Assembly (NCBI GenBank): GCA_050014595.1
Contig: JBEKDA010000006.1
Coordinates: 1-64,000 of the forward strand
Origin: PALSA-129 sp050014595
GTDB lineage: Bacteria; Acidobacteriota; Terriglobia; Bryobacterales; Bryobacteraceae
Direction: 5' to 3'
Length of the DNA: 64,000 bases
Shown: positions 52,869 to 62,295 of the stretch, piece by piece
How positions within the stretch are numbered: position 1 is the stretch's first letter
Layout: every line of letters starts with the position of its first letter
Notes under the pieces: model-generated
What the model saw: only the letters and a program-made list of their open reading frames with translations
Databases searched by the model: none
What the model was told of the DNA's origin: nothing
Position numbers and translations under genes: made by a program

Positions 52869-53135
52869 TTACGGCCGTCGGTTCTGTTGCATTAGATATC
52901 GAAGATGAGTATTGATTCGAGTCTGATATCCCGCACCTGTTGCCTTCAACCTCGCCACGACATCAGCATCAAGCCGAATCGTCACAGTGGTCTTTCCGGG
53001 CCGGTAAAACCTACCGATCACAGCATCCGATGGAATCTCTCGAATCTCGGGGATGTCGGACAGGTCTATTTCACAATCCGGTTTGGCAGCGAGCTTGTGA
53101 AGCTCTTTGCGTTTCTTAGCCGATAGTTTGCTCAT
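52869..53135 (-). CDS. brnA: BrnA-family antitoxin
   Basis: An 88-residue protein with an N-terminal Lys-rich helix (MSKLSAKKRKELHKLAAKPD), the linker IDLSDIPEIRE, and a C-terminal ribbon-helix-helix (GKTTVTIRLDADVVARLKATGAGYQTRINTHLRYLM in outline). BrnA binds BrnT toxin and represses the operon. Its start overlaps the end of the BrnT remnant by 20 bases, the normal brnTA arrangement. With only a fragment of BrnT left, it is an orphan antitoxin. Confidence 0.88.
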   Translation of the reverse strand: MSKLSAKKRKELHKLAAKPDCEIDLSDIPEIREIPSDAVIGRFYRPGKTTVTIRLDADVVARLKATGAGYQTRINTHLRYLMQQNRRP

Positions 53136-53241
53136 AGAGCTTCCTTACCTTCGGGGTCGCACGACGAGCCGAGATGATGCGGATCACTTCGCCCGAATTC
53201 TCCACCGGGGCGGGGCGTGCCGATCTGGTGGTGAATCCAGA
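53116..53241 (-). pseudogene. C-terminal remnant of a BrnT RNase toxin
   Basis: The frame ending at 53116 reads TRSARPAPVENSGEVIRIIS followed by ARRATPKVRKLYEQTIG. IRIISARRAT is the conserved end of BrnT, a RelE-like ribonuclease of about 90 residues. The N-terminal two-thirds are absent; upstream the frame runs directly into the hairpin at 53268-53287 and then rplI. The RISAR catalytic end alone cannot form the fold, so the toxin is dead. Confidence 0.75.
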
Positions 53242-53267
53242 CCATGGCCCTGGCGGAGTGGCCGGTT

Positions 53268-53287
53268 GGCAGGCGAAAGCGCCTGCC
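53268..53287. repeat. perfect hairpin (GGCAGGCG arms) at the BrnT break
   Basis: GGCAGGCG and CGCCTGCC are separated by AAAG. Together with the preceding GGTT and the following CC(C/T)AC it repeats hairpin 3 of the thrC-thrB array (31304-31323). It lies between the truncated brnT and the end of rplI. Confidence 0.8.
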
Positions 53288-53317
53288 CCACGAACCAAGC
53301 CGCCGCAAAACGCGACC

Positions 53318-53764
53318 TCACTCTTCTTTGGCCACCACGACGGTGACTTCCGCGGTGACATCCTTATGCAGCCGCACGGTGACCTTGAACTCGCCCAACT
53401 GTTTGATGGGTTCGTCCAGCACGACCTTGCGGCGGTCGATGACGAAGTTTTGAGCGGCCAGTGCATCGGCCACATCCTTGGAGGTGACGGAGCCGAACAA
53501 CTGGTCGTTCTCGCCGGCCTTCTGTTTGATGGTGACGGTAACGCTGTTGACCAGCCGGGCCAGATCCTGCGCCTCGACTTCGAGTTTGGCGTCTTTGCGC
53601 AGGTGCGCCTGGCGCTCCTGTTCGATGATCTTCTTGTTGGAGGGGGTGGCCGCAACGGCGAGGCGTTTGGGCAGCAGGAAATTGCGGGCGTATCCGGCGG
53701 CCACTTTGACTACCTGGCCGCGGTTGCCCAACTTGTCGACGTCTTCTCTCAGTATGACTTCCAT
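53318..53764 (-). CDS. rplI: 50S ribosomal protein L9
   Basis: A 148-residue protein with the L9 start MEVILREDVDKLGNRGQVVKVAAGYARNFLLPKRLA, a central connecting helix, and a C-terminal RNA-binding domain with GENDQLFGSVTSKDVADAL. It binds 23S rRNA near the L1 stalk. It is the last gene of the housekeeping operon; the hairpin and BrnT scar follow its stop. Confidence 0.96.
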   Translation of the reverse strand: MEVILREDVDKLGNRGQVVKVAAGYARNFLLPKRLAVAATPSNKKIIEQERQAHLRKDAKLEVEAQDLARLVNSVTVTIKQKAGENDQLFGSVTSKDVADALAAQNFVIDRRKVVLDEPIKQLGEFKVTVRLHKDVTAEVTVVVAKEE

Positions 53765-53782
53765 GACAGTTTCCTCGTGCTC

Positions 53783-54082
53783 CTAGAACTGCGCCGCGAA
53801 GGGCAGCAGCGCGATGTTGCGGGCTTTCTTGATGGCGTCGGTGAGGCGGCGCTGGTGGGGCGCGCAGACGCCCGAGATACGGCGTGGGACAATCTTGCCC
53901 CGCTCCGCGACAAAGGCGTGCAGCATCTTGACGTCCTTGTAGTTGATGTCGTCAATCTTTTCGACGCAGAAGCGGCAAACCTTCTTGCGGCGGAAGTATT
54001 GTTTTTTCTGGGTGGCGACGGCTTTATCGCCGCCGGTGGGCCGTTGTCCGGCGCTGCCTGGTCTTCCTTTGAATTCTGGCAT
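53783..54082 (-). CDS. rpsR: 30S ribosomal protein S18
   Basis: A 99-residue protein with the S18 core YFRRKKVCRFCVEKIDDINYKDVKML and GKIVPRRISGVCAPHQRRLTDAIKKAR. Cysteines CRFC and GVC mark the zinc-binding form. The N-terminus is about 20 residues longer than in E. coli. It pairs with S6 on the platform of the small subunit; rpsF ends three bases upstream. Confidence 0.96.
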   Translation of the reverse strand: MPEFKGRPGSAGQRPTGGDKAVATQKKQYFRRKKVCRFCVEKIDDINYKDVKMLHAFVAERGKIVPRRISGVCAPHQRRLTDAIKKARNIALLPFAAQF

Positions 54083-54085
54083 GGG

Positions 54086-54532
54086 TTAGTTCTCCTTCGG
54101 CATGCCGGGTACGATGGCCGGCCCTTCGGTGATGGGTTGCGCCGGCGCTGGTCCGGGAGCCGGCGGGGCGCCCGGTCCGGCGTTAGCCGCGCGCTTGGCG
54201 GACCGCTTGTCGCGTTCCTTCTTGCGCTTGTCGAGCCGCTTGAGAGTCTCGTCGATGCGCACGGTGATGAACTTCAGCACCAGGTCCGCCACGCGAAGCC
54301 GGCGTTCGAATTCACGCACCATTTCCGGCCCGGCGGTGAACTGGAAGAGCACGTAGGTGCCCTCGCGGTATTTGTCCACCTTGTAGGCCAAGCGGCGCTT
54401 GCCCCACTTATCGACTTTGTCCACGGTGGCTCCGGCGTTGGTCAACTGGGTTCGCAACTGTTCCACGAACTGGTCGACTTCTTCGTCCGGAGCATCCGGC
54501 TTTACTATGAACAGCTCTTCGTAAATCCTCAT
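54086..54532 (-). CDS. rpsF: 30S ribosomal protein S6
   Basis: A 148-residue protein with the S6 ferredoxin-like fold: MRIYEELFIVKPDAPDEEVDQ, DKWGKRRLAYKVDKYREGTYVLFQF and FERRLRVADLVLKFITVRID. A Lys/Arg- and Pro/Ala-rich C-terminal tail of about 45 residues extends past the usual end. ATGA overlap with pth (54529-54532). It is the first of the rpsF-rpsR-rplI ribosomal trio. Confidence 0.95.
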   Translation of the reverse strand: MRIYEELFIVKPDAPDEEVDQFVEQLRTQLTNAGATVDKVDKWGKRRLAYKVDKYREGTYVLFQFTAGPEMVREFERRLRVADLVLKFITVRIDETLKRLDKRKKERDKRSAKRAANAGPGAPPAPGPAPAQPITEGPAIVPGMPKEN

Positions 54533-55119
54533 GCTTCCTCTTTGTTTAAGCCGGGGGCGCGACGATTGAATCTCGTCATGGCCTTAACGACGCCCTCAGC
54601 GATTATGGAACGAACGGCATCGGCCGCGTAGCCGATGAATTCGTCCAACTCCGTTGCCTGCGAGCGCTTCATCGGCGCCAGCAGATAATCCGTTCCACCC
54701 TTCAGGGGGTGGCCCGGATGAATTCCCAATCGCGCCCGTACGATCTCGCTGGTCTTCAGGCTCGCGATCACCGACTTCATGCCGTTGTGACCGGCAGCCG
54801 AACCCTTCGGCTTGATCTTCAGCGCCAACCATCCCAAGTCCAGATCGTCATAGACCACCACCAGCCGGTCGATCGCGATCGAGTGCTTCTCCATCAGCGG
54901 CGCGAGCGAAGTGCCGCTGAGATTCATAAACGTTTGCGGCTTGGCCAGCATCACCGGCTGCCCGTCGATCTCGCCCAGACCGATCAGCGCCTTCGAATCC
55001 TTACGGGTGACGCGGATGCCATGCCGTTCGGCCAGCCGATCCACCGTGAGAAACCCGAGGTTATGCGGCGTAAGAGAGTAATCTTCGCCCGGATTCCCGA
55101 GACCAGCCACCAGGAACAT
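54529..55119 (-). CDS. pth: peptidyl-tRNA hydrolase
   Basis: A 196-residue enzyme with MFLVAGLGNPGEDYSLTPHNLGF (catalytic His in TPHNLGF), LAKPQTFMNLSGTSLAPLM, VVYDDLDLGWLALKIKPKGSAAGHNGMKSV and RARLGIHPGH. It frees tRNA from dropped peptidyl-tRNA. It lies six bases after rplY, the usual ctc-pth neighbourhood. Confidence 0.96.
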   Translation of the reverse strand: MFLVAGLGNPGEDYSLTPHNLGFLTVDRLAERHGIRVTRKDSKALIGLGEIDGQPVMLAKPQTFMNLSGTSLAPLMEKHSIAIDRLVVVYDDLDLGWLALKIKPKGSAAGHNGMKSVIASLKTSEIVRARLGIHPGHPLKGGTDYLLAPMKRSQATELDEFIGYAADAVRSIIAEGVVKAMTRFNRRAPGLNKEEA

Positions 55120-55125
55120 GGCGGA

Positions 55126-55827
55126 TTACTTCTTCTTGCCCTTTTCTTCGGCGGGGGCTTCCTCTTCCTTCTTGCCCTTCTTGATGACCTCGGGCTCGGC
55201 GGCAACCGCTCCCGCTTCCGGTGTGACCACGGCGGCGCCTTCGACGGGCGCGACCACTTCTTCGGCGCGCAGCGCGACGGAGTGCGCAATCACCGTATCG
55301 GGGGCGCTGATGAGCTTCATGGAGCCGGACAGCGCCACATCGCTGGCGCGCTTGGCCTGGCCGATCATGAGCTCAGTGACGTCCACGGTGAAGCCTTCCG
55401 GAATCTCGTCGGGCAGGCATTCGATTTCGATGGCGCGGGTGATCACTTCCAGCAATCCGCCCTGCACCTTGACACCCTTGGCTTCGCCCGTGGTGGTAAC
55501 CGGCACGCTGACTCGAATACGCTTGGTAAGGTCGATGCGCTTGAAATCGGCGTGCAGCAGATTGCCCTTGACGGGATCCACCTGCTGATCGACCACCATG
55601 ACGGGGGTCGTTTCGCCGCCCGCGATGGCCAGGTTGAAGATGGTGTTGTAGCCGGTCGAACTGCGGATGATGCGGATGATTTCCCGCGGGTTGACGGCAA
55701 TGCTGACCGGATCTTTATAAGCCCCGTACAGGACGGCGGGGATCTGGCCCGCGCTACGGGTGCGGTGGGCCTCATTCTTGCCGCGCGAGGCACGCACCTC
55801 GGCGGCGACGGTAATATCTCGACTCAC
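55126..55827 (-). CDS. rplY: 50S ribosomal protein L25 (Ctc/TL5 type)
   Basis: A 233-residue protein. The N-terminal domain binds 5S rRNA (VRASRGKNEAHRTRSAGQIPAVLYG, GNLLHADFKRIDLTKRI). The longer TL5/Ctc C-terminal beta domain has IECLPDEIPEGFTVDVTELMIGQA. A Glu/Lys-rich tail ends in EEKGKKK. It follows prs after 74 bases, as in many genomes. Confidence 0.95.
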   Translation of the reverse strand: MSRDITVAAEVRASRGKNEAHRTRSAGQIPAVLYGAYKDPVSIAVNPREIIRIIRSSTGYNTIFNLAIAGGETTPVMVVDQQVDPVKGNLLHADFKRIDLTKRIRVSVPVTTTGEAKGVKVQGGLLEVITRAIEIECLPDEIPEGFTVDVTELMIGQAKRASDVALSGSMKLISAPDTVIAHSVALRAEEVVAPVEGAAVVTPEAGAVAAEPEVIKKGKKEEEAPAEEKGKKK

Positions 55828-55901
55828 TCGATTTCTCCTTGACGGGGTCGAAGTCCGTTCACCCCCGAGGGGGTTTCCGTGGGTTCGATGGCCCGCGATT
55901 C

Positions 55902-56846
55902 CTAAATAAACAACACACTCACCGAAGTCTCCTCGTGTATCGAGCGGATGGCATCGGCCATCAGGTTGGCAATCGACAACGATTTGATCTTGGTCGAACT
56001 TTTCGCCGCTTCCGAGAGCGGAATCGAATTCGTTACTACCACTTCCTTCAAGCAGGATTCTTCGATCCGGCTTACGGCCGAGCCCGACAGAACCGCGTGC
56101 GTAGCGCAGGCCGAAACACTGGCCGCGCCCTTCTCCATCAACGCTTCGGCGCCCTTCACGAGCGTGCCGGCGGTATCGATCAGGTCGTCCACCAACAGGC
56201 AGTGGCGCCCGTCCACCTCACCGACCACATTCATCACTTCGGCGACGTTGGCTTCCTCCCGCCGCTTATCGATGATCGCCAGCGGTGCATTCAACCGTTT
56301 GGCGAAGGCCCGGGCCCGCTCCACGCCGCCCGCGTCCGGCGATACGACCGTCATGTCCGGCACGTTCGGAGTCTTAAAATGCTCGATCAACACGGGCGTG
56401 GCGAACAGGTGGTCCACCGGGATATCGAAGAACCCCTGAATCTGGGCCGCGTGCAAATCCAGCGTCAAAACGCGGTCGGCCCCAGCCGTTTCCAGCAGAG
56501 CCGCAATCAGCCTGGCAGAAATCGGAACCCTGGGTTTATCCTTCCGGTCCTGGCGAGCGTATCCATAATAGGGTAACACTGCGGTGATGCGCTCTGCTGA
56601 GGCGCGCTTGAGGGCGTCGATCATCAACAGCAATTCCATCAGGTTGCGCTCCACCGGCGTGCAGGTGGGCTGGATGATGAAGACGTCGCCGCCGCGCACG
56701 TTCTCCTGGATCTGCAGGTAGATCTCGCCATCGGAGAATTGCTTGACCATGCACTTGCCCAGCTCCGTGCCCAGGTGTGCGGCGATGGAGGAAGCCAGCT
56801 CAGGGTTGGCGTTTCCGGTGAAGAGTTGCAAACGGTCGTGAATCAT
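55902..56846 (-). CDS. prs: ribose-phosphate pyrophosphokinase
   Basis: The start ATG 56846 overlaps the ispE stop (ATGA); an upstream in-frame ATG at 56873 would overlap by 31 bases. The 314-residue product has LQLFTGNANPELASSIA, the flexible-loop region YARQDRKDKPRVPISARL, the metal site VLTLDLHAAQIQGFFDIPVDH and the PRPP site HCLLVDDLIDTAGTL. It makes PRPP for nucleotide, His and Trp synthesis, and for the apt reaction encoded in the same operon. Confidence 0.96.
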   Translation of the reverse strand: MIHDRLQLFTGNANPELASSIAAHLGTELGKCMVKQFSDGEIYLQIQENVRGGDVFIIQPTCTPVERNLMELLLMIDALKRASAERITAVLPYYGYARQDRKDKPRVPISARLIAALLETAGADRVLTLDLHAAQIQGFFDIPVDHLFATPVLIEHFKTPNVPDMTVVSPDAGGVERARAFAKRLNAPLAIIDKRREEANVAEVMNVVGEVDGRHCLLVDDLIDTAGTLVKGAEALMEKGAASVSACATHAVLSGSAVSRIEESCLKEVVVTNSIPLSEAAKSSTKIKSLSIANLMADAIRSIHEETSVSVLFI

Positions 56847-57777
56847 CGCGCGTATCGGCTTTGCGGCGGCCATGTGTCCCGAACTGCATGTGAGCCCAGC
56901 GCCCGCCACCAGATTTGGCGGTAGCGCGCCCGGCCCACCAGTGAAATTCGAAAAAACTTCTCGTCTCCCAACGATCGCATAGCGGCTGATATTCCGTGAC
57001 GATCCGGAAACAGCCCAAACAGGGCGGACCCGCTTCCGGTCATCATGGCTAAGGTGGCCCCCGCCCGCACCAATCTTTTTTTCAAGTCGGCCAGATTCCG
57101 GTGCTGCTTGAAAACTACGGCTTCAAAATCGTTCTCAGAGGATTTCCCGACACCCCGTTCCCACGCCAAAGACTGGAAAGTAAATATTTTATTTTCTTGC
57201 GATTCGGTTGTCAAACCGGGGCTGAGGTCGCGGTACGCCTGGGCGGTCGAGACGTGCACCGCGGGCGCCACCACAAGGCCTGCCATGGCGGGCCGGTCGG
57301 GAAGTGGAAAAAGCTCCGTGCCGCGTCCGATGCCAACGGCCGCGCCGCCGAGCAGGAAAAACGGGACATCGCTACCGAGATGCGCCGCGATGCCGCTCAA
57401 TTCCGGCAGATCGAGCGCGCGGCCAGCCAGGGCGGGCAGCGCCAGCAAGACCGCGGCGGCATCGGAAGATCCGCCGCCTAATCCGGCGCCCATGGGGATA
57501 CGCTTGCGCAACTGCATTTCGACGCGCCCGCTCACGCGCATGGCGTCCAGCGCCAGGCGGGCCGCCCGCGCCACCAGGTTATCCGAGATGGCGAGAGGGT
57601 CGTCCAGTTCGATGGCGGTCTTGCGGCCGGGTGTGAAAGCAAGGTCGAGCGAGTCGTCGAGCGAAATGGTCTGGAAGATGGTGCGGAGCTCGTGATAGCC
57701 ATCCGGGCGTTTGCCGAGGACGCGCAGGCCGAGATTGATTTTTGCCAGCGCGCGCACGCGCGCCCGACGCGTGGTGC

Positions 57778-57781
<4 letters not shown>
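56843..57781 (-). CDS. ispE: 4-diphosphocytidyl-2-C-methyl-D-erythritol kinase
   Basis: A 312-residue GHMP kinase of the MEP isoprenoid pathway, with AKINLGLRVLGKRPDGYHELRTIFQ at the N-terminus, PMGAGLGGGSSDAAAVLLAL as ATP loop, and MMTGSGSALFGLF near the C-terminus. It overlaps apt upstream (ATGA at 57778) and prs downstream. ispE-prs linkage is common in bacteria. Confidence 0.95.
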
Positions 57782-58296
<515 letters not shown>

Positions 58297-58381
58297 CGTT
58301 TCTCGCAGCTTCAGTTATAACACCGCGGCAGGGCCGACCTCACGCCTGATATGTGATAAAAGGGTCCAGTCAGGAGGTTTC

Positions 58382-59782
58382 GTGAGACTATTTGCCGTCG
58401 TCGCGCTGGCGGGCGCGGGGTTACTGCTGGCCCAACAGGCTGCGCCGCAGATTCCCAAGATCAGATTTTCCGACAACCGGCTGGATAACGGGCTGCGCGT
58501 GATCATTTCCGAAGATCACTACGCACCGGTGTATGCCATCTGTGTCGCCTATAAAGTTGGGTCGAAGGACGAACACCCGGGACGGACGGGCTTCGCGCAC
58601 CTCTTCGAACACATGATGTTCAAGGGGTCGGAGAACGTGGGTGTCGGCGAATTGGATTTTCTGATCGACACCAACGGCGGCAACTCCAACGGGACCACCA
58701 ACACCGATCGCACTTCCTACTACGAGGTTCTGCCAAAGAACCAGCTCGACCTGGGGTTGTTCCTGGAAGCCGACCGCATGCATGGCCTGGTGATTACGCC
58801 GGAGAATCTGGAGAACCAGCGGCAGGCCGTGAAGGAAGAGCGGCGCCAGAGCAACGACAACCAGGCGTACGGGCAGACATCCGAAAAGCTGGAAGAGTTG
58901 ATTTACGACAACTTCGCTTATCACCACCCGGTGATCGGGTCGATGGCCGATCTGGACGCGGCGTCGGTGGATGACGTCAAACAGTTCTTCAAGATTTACT
59001 ATGCTCCCAACAACGCCGTGCTGGCGCTGGTAGGCGATCTGGACACAAAAGAGACGCTGGCGAAGGTAAAGAAGTATTTCGGCGGCATCCCGCGGCAGGA
59101 GGCGCCCAAGCCGGCCGATTTAACCGAGACGCCCAAGACTGCCGAGCGCCGCGCGGCCTTGGAAGACCCGCTGGCACGGCTGACGCGCATCGACATCGCT
59201 TACCGGACTCCCGCATCGGGCGACCCGGACGCACGCGCCCTGGGAATCGCGGCTTCGATTCTCGGCGGCGGCGGCGGCGGTGGTGGCGGCGGGCGCGGCG
59301 GCGGTGGCGGCGGCAACAACTCGCGGCTGTATCGCAAGCTGGTGGAGGAAAAGGAAATTGCCACGCAGGTTTCCTGCTCCACCGACCGGCGCGCCGGTCC
59401 GGGCATGTTGCACATCTCGGCGACGCTGCGTGCGGGCAAGACGCCGCAGGAAGCCGAAGGCGTGATTGCGGAGGAGATCGCCAGGCTGCACGCCGAACCG
59501 GTCACCGACAAAGAATTGCAGCGCGTGCGCATCAGCCTGCGGCGTTCCGCGGAGAATCGCATCACGGCGCTGAGCCGCGCGCAGGCGCTGGCGGATGCGG
59601 CTGCGGTATACGACGATCCGAACCGGGTGAATACCGAAATCGACGCGCAAATGGCGGTCACCGCGGCCGACATTCAGAAGGCAGCCAAAGCCCTTCTGGT
59701 AAAGGCCAACAGCGTGGTGGCAGTGACCACGCCGGCGGCCGGCGGCGGTGGACGGGGACGCGGCGGACGAGGGGGGAACTAA
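58382..59782 (+). CDS. M16 family zinc peptidase, catalytic subunit
   Basis: The start is GTG 58382, with CAGGAGG ten bases upstream. The 466-residue product has a signal peptide (MRLFAVVALAGAGLLLAQ). It has the inverted zinc motif H73-LFE-H77 and the distal Glu at E152/E153 (VKEERRQ). The second half contains the substrate-binding R/Y region after an extreme Gly insertion (GGGGGGGGGGRGGGGGG, about residues 296-315), where other M16 proteins have LGGG-x-SSRLY. It is probably periplasmic and forms a dimer with the product of the next gene, ten bases away. Confidence 0.92.
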   Translation: MRLFAVVALAGAGLLLAQQAAPQIPKIRFSDNRLDNGLRVIISEDHYAPVYAICVAYKVGSKDEHPGRTGFAHLFEHMMFKGSENVGVGELDFLIDTNGGNSNGTTNTDRTSYYEVLPKNQLDLGLFLEADRMHGLVITPENLENQRQAVKEERRQSNDNQAYGQTSEKLEELIYDNFAYHHPVIGSMADLDAASVDDVKQFFKIYYAPNNAVLALVGDLDTKETLAKVKKYFGGIPRQEAPKPADLTETPKTAERRAALEDPLARLTRIDIAYRTPASGDPDARALGIAASILGGGGGGGGGGRGGGGGGNNSRLYRKLVEEKEIATQVSCSTDRRAGPGMLHISATLRAGKTPQEAEGVIAEEIARLHAEPVTDKELQRVRISLRRSAENRITALSRAQALADAAAVYDDPNRVNTEIDAQMAVTAADIQKAAKALLVKANSVVAVTTPAAGGGGRGRGGRGGN

Positions 59783-59792
59783 GGAGCCGGCT

Positions 59793-61265
59793 ATGACCAA
59801 AACATTGGCGATTTGCGTTCTTCTTGCGGCGATGGCGGCGGCGCAGGATGCCACCACTTACCGCGGCATGGTGCGACTGAACCGCGCGCCCGTCTCGAAC
59901 GAAGTGCTCAAGGTGAAACTGCCGCGTCCGGTGGATCGCACGCTTTCCAACGGGCTCAAGCTGGTGATCCTGGAAACCAACCGCACGCCCACCATCACGG
60001 TGAACATTTCGGTGCCGTCCTCGCGCCTTCGCGATCCGGCGGGAATGCCGGGTGTGGCGGAAGCCACGGCTGCCATGATGATGATGGGGACCACGACGCG
60101 CACGGCGCGCCAGATCTCCGAAGCGCTGGCGGACATCGGCGCCACGGTATCGTTCGGCGGTGGTGGTGGTGGCGGCGGGCGCGGCGGTGGTGGTGGCGGT
60201 GGCGCGGCGGGCGGCGGCGAGGGAACCATTACCGTGAGCGCCATGACTGAAAATTTCGATGAAGCGCTCGGCATCATGGCCGATATCCTGCTGCATCCGT
60301 CCTTCCCAGCCGACGAACTCGAGAAGTGGAAGAGCCGCCAGCGCAGCCAACTGGAGCAGCAGCGCACCAACCCCGGCACGCTTTCGAACGAGGTGCTCAT
60401 GCGGGTGCTTTATCCAGGCGACGCGCGCCAGTTCACGCGTCTGACCGCGGAGTCGCTGGATAAGATCGGGCGCGACGTGCTGGTGGAGCACTACAAGAAG
60501 TACTTCGTGCCCTCGGGAGAGTTGGCCGGCGTGGTGGGTGAAATCACACCCAAGGATGCGGTTGCCAAGCTGGAAAAGGCTCTCGGCGCGTGGAAGGGCG
60601 GCCCGGTCGAGCCGGTCAAGTTCCCGGCGAATCCGCCCATCGCGGAGAAGAAGGTCTACCTGATTTCGCGCCCTGGGTCGGTGCAGACCAACCTGACGCT
60701 GGCCAATCGCGCGATCCTGCGCACCGACCCCGATTACATCGCCTGCATGGTGATGAACCAGGTGCTGGGCGCGGGAACGGCGGCGCGGCTGTTCCGCATT
60801 ATCCGCGAAGAAAAGGGCTACACCTACGGCGTCAGTTCCAGCTTCGCGGCCACCAAGACCACGCAGCATTTTATTTCTTCGATGTCGGTGCGCACGGAAG
60901 TCACCGAGCCGGCGCTGGCCGACCTGCTCAAGGAGCTCAAGGAAATCCGCGACGTGCCGGTGCCCAAGGAGGAACTGGAAGGCGCCAGGCGCACGCTGGT
61001 GGCCAGTTTCGCGCTGGGCCTGGAGAATCCGTCGGGGGTGCTGGCGCGCTGGATGCAGCAGCGCGAATACGGCCTGCCGGAGGATTACTGGGACACCTAC
61101 TCCGCGAAAGTAATGGCTATTACGGCCGAGGACGTGCAGCGGGTAGCGCGTAAGTACGTGCCCTACGACAACGTGCAGATCATCGCGGTAGGCGACGGGG
61201 CGAAGATCTTCGAGTTGCTGAAGAAGTTTGGGCCGGTGGTGGAATCGACGGTGGAGGGCAATTAG
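59793..61265 (+). CDS. M16 family non-catalytic partner subunit
   Basis: The start is ATG 59793 with AAGGAG upstream. The 490-residue product has a signal peptide (MTKTLAICVLLAAMAAAQ) and the M16 fold, but the zinc motif is lost: the HxxEH position reads GVAEATAAM. The C-terminal half keeps LGAGTAARLFRIIREEKGYTYGVSS, the R/Y pair typical of M16 partners. A Gly-rich stretch (about 120-150) lies in the N-terminal half. Two-gene M16 operons commonly pair one active and one inactive chain in a clam-shell dimer. Confidence 0.9.
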   Translation: MTKTLAICVLLAAMAAAQDATTYRGMVRLNRAPVSNEVLKVKLPRPVDRTLSNGLKLVILETNRTPTITVNISVPSSRLRDPAGMPGVAEATAAMMMMGTTTRTARQISEALADIGATVSFGGGGGGGGRGGGGGGGAAGGGEGTITVSAMTENFDEALGIMADILLHPSFPADELEKWKSRQRSQLEQQRTNPGTLSNEVLMRVLYPGDARQFTRLTAESLDKIGRDVLVEHYKKYFVPSGELAGVVGEITPKDAVAKLEKALGAWKGGPVEPVKFPANPPIAEKKVYLISRPGSVQTNLTLANRAILRTDPDYIACMVMNQVLGAGTAARLFRIIREEKGYTYGVSSSFAATKTTQHFISSMSVRTEVTEPALADLLKELKEIRDVPVPKEELEGARRTLVASFALGLENPSGVLARWMQQREYGLPEDYWDTYSAKVMAITAEDVQRVARKYVPYDNVQIIAVGDGAKIFELLKKFGPVVESTVEGN

Positions 61266-61640
61266 GGCTGACCGCGTGATTTTGTGCTCACGGGAACTGC
61301 TGACTCACACTCACACCTTAACAGCGAGCAGCGACCGTTAGACCGAGTTGAATTCCTGCCGCTTTGGCAAGAACATTTTCGGCCGTGTGCATTTCGCTCC
61401 ATGTTTATGGGCCCTCGGCTGCACTCCGAGAATAACTCAAACTCCTTACCAGGCCTCTCGCGCCTGTCCGGCCGCAGGACCTCCGCTTCCTCAGCACTCT
61501 CAGGTCTTGACTTTGTTTCTGTTTTCCTCCGCGTCTCGGCGCCTCCGCGTTAAATCCATTTCCTGTTTGGTTCCGGCTACGCCGGGTTAGGGAGCGGAGG
61601 CCCGCTCGCACAACATCATCTAGTCAAGGCCCCAGATCGT
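61266..61640. other. intergenic region, no supported gene
   Basis: Short plus-strand frames (61284-61553, 61348-61590) look non-coding. The stretch TTTCCTCCGCGTCTCGGCGC near 61527-61546 resembles common low-complexity intergenic sequence. It adjoins the dispersed repeat copy at 61641. Confidence 0.5.
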
Positions 61641-61697
61641 GGCCGCGAGGAAACATTCGCGGGACGGGCACCGCTCCCTAACGGTCGCGGCTCGCAT
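61641..61697 (+). repeat. dispersed intergenic repeat, copy 3
   Basis: This is the fullest plus-strand copy of the element also found at 11926-11981 (minus) and partly at 2281-2316. It includes GAGGAAACATTCGCGGGAC and the ACCGCTCCCT-AACGGTCGCGG core. It lies between the M16 operon and the end of rdgB. Confidence 0.85.
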
Positions 61698-61710
61698 TGG
61701 GGTCACCAGG

Positions 61711-62295
61711 CTACGCCGGTATCGACGCGGCCAGCATGGCGCGCAGAGCCTGGCCGCGATGGCTGACGGCGAACTTTTCACTGACGCCGGCTTCGCCAAA
61801 CGTGCAGCCTAACTGCGGGCAGAAGAAAAGCGGGTCGTATCCGAAACCGCCGTCTCCGCGAGGTTCGTGGAGAACGGCGCCTTCCACGGCGCCGCGCCAC
61901 ACGCCGCGCAGTTCGCCGCCTTCCACCAGCGCGATGGCGCATACGAAGCGGGCGGTGCGGCCGGTGACGCCGCGGAGCTTTTCGAGCAACAGGCGGTTGT
62001 TGGATTCGTCTGTCGAGTGCGGGCCGGAGAAGCGCGCGGAGTGGACGCCCGGCGCGCCGTTCAGCGCGTCCACTTCCAAGCCGGAATCGTCGGCGAATAA
62101 CGGGCCGGTCACATGTTTTGCGTAGTGGCGCGCCTTGAGAATGGCGTTGGCCTCGAAGGTCTCGCCGTCTTCGGCGCAAGGATCGAGCTGTCTGAAGCCG
62201 GGCACGAGTTCGATTTCGACGGGCGCATGGCCGGCGGCCAGGCGGAATTCGCGCAGCTTGCCGGGGTTTCCGCTGGCGCAAAACAGGTGGATCAA
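61711..62295 (-). CDS. rdgB: XTP/dITP (non-canonical purine NTP) pyrophosphatase
   Basis: A 194-residue HAM1/RdgB protein with FCASGNPGKLREF (the SxNxxK motif region), DGETFEANAILKARHYA, FADDSGLEVDALNGAPGVHSARFSG and the C-terminal GFGYDPLFF...SHRGQAL. It removes inosine and xanthosine triphosphates. It overlaps rph by four bases (ATGA), the usual rph-rdgB pair. Confidence 0.96.
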   Translation of the reverse strand: MIHLFCASGNPGKLREFRLAAGHAPVEIELVPGFRQLDPCAEDGETFEANAILKARHYAKHVTGPLFADDSGLEVDALNGAPGVHSARFSGPHSTDESNNRLLLEKLRGVTGRTARFVCAIALVEGGELRGVWRGAVEGAVLHEPRGDGGFGYDPLFFCPQLGCTFGEAGVSEKFAVSHRGQALRAMLAASIPA

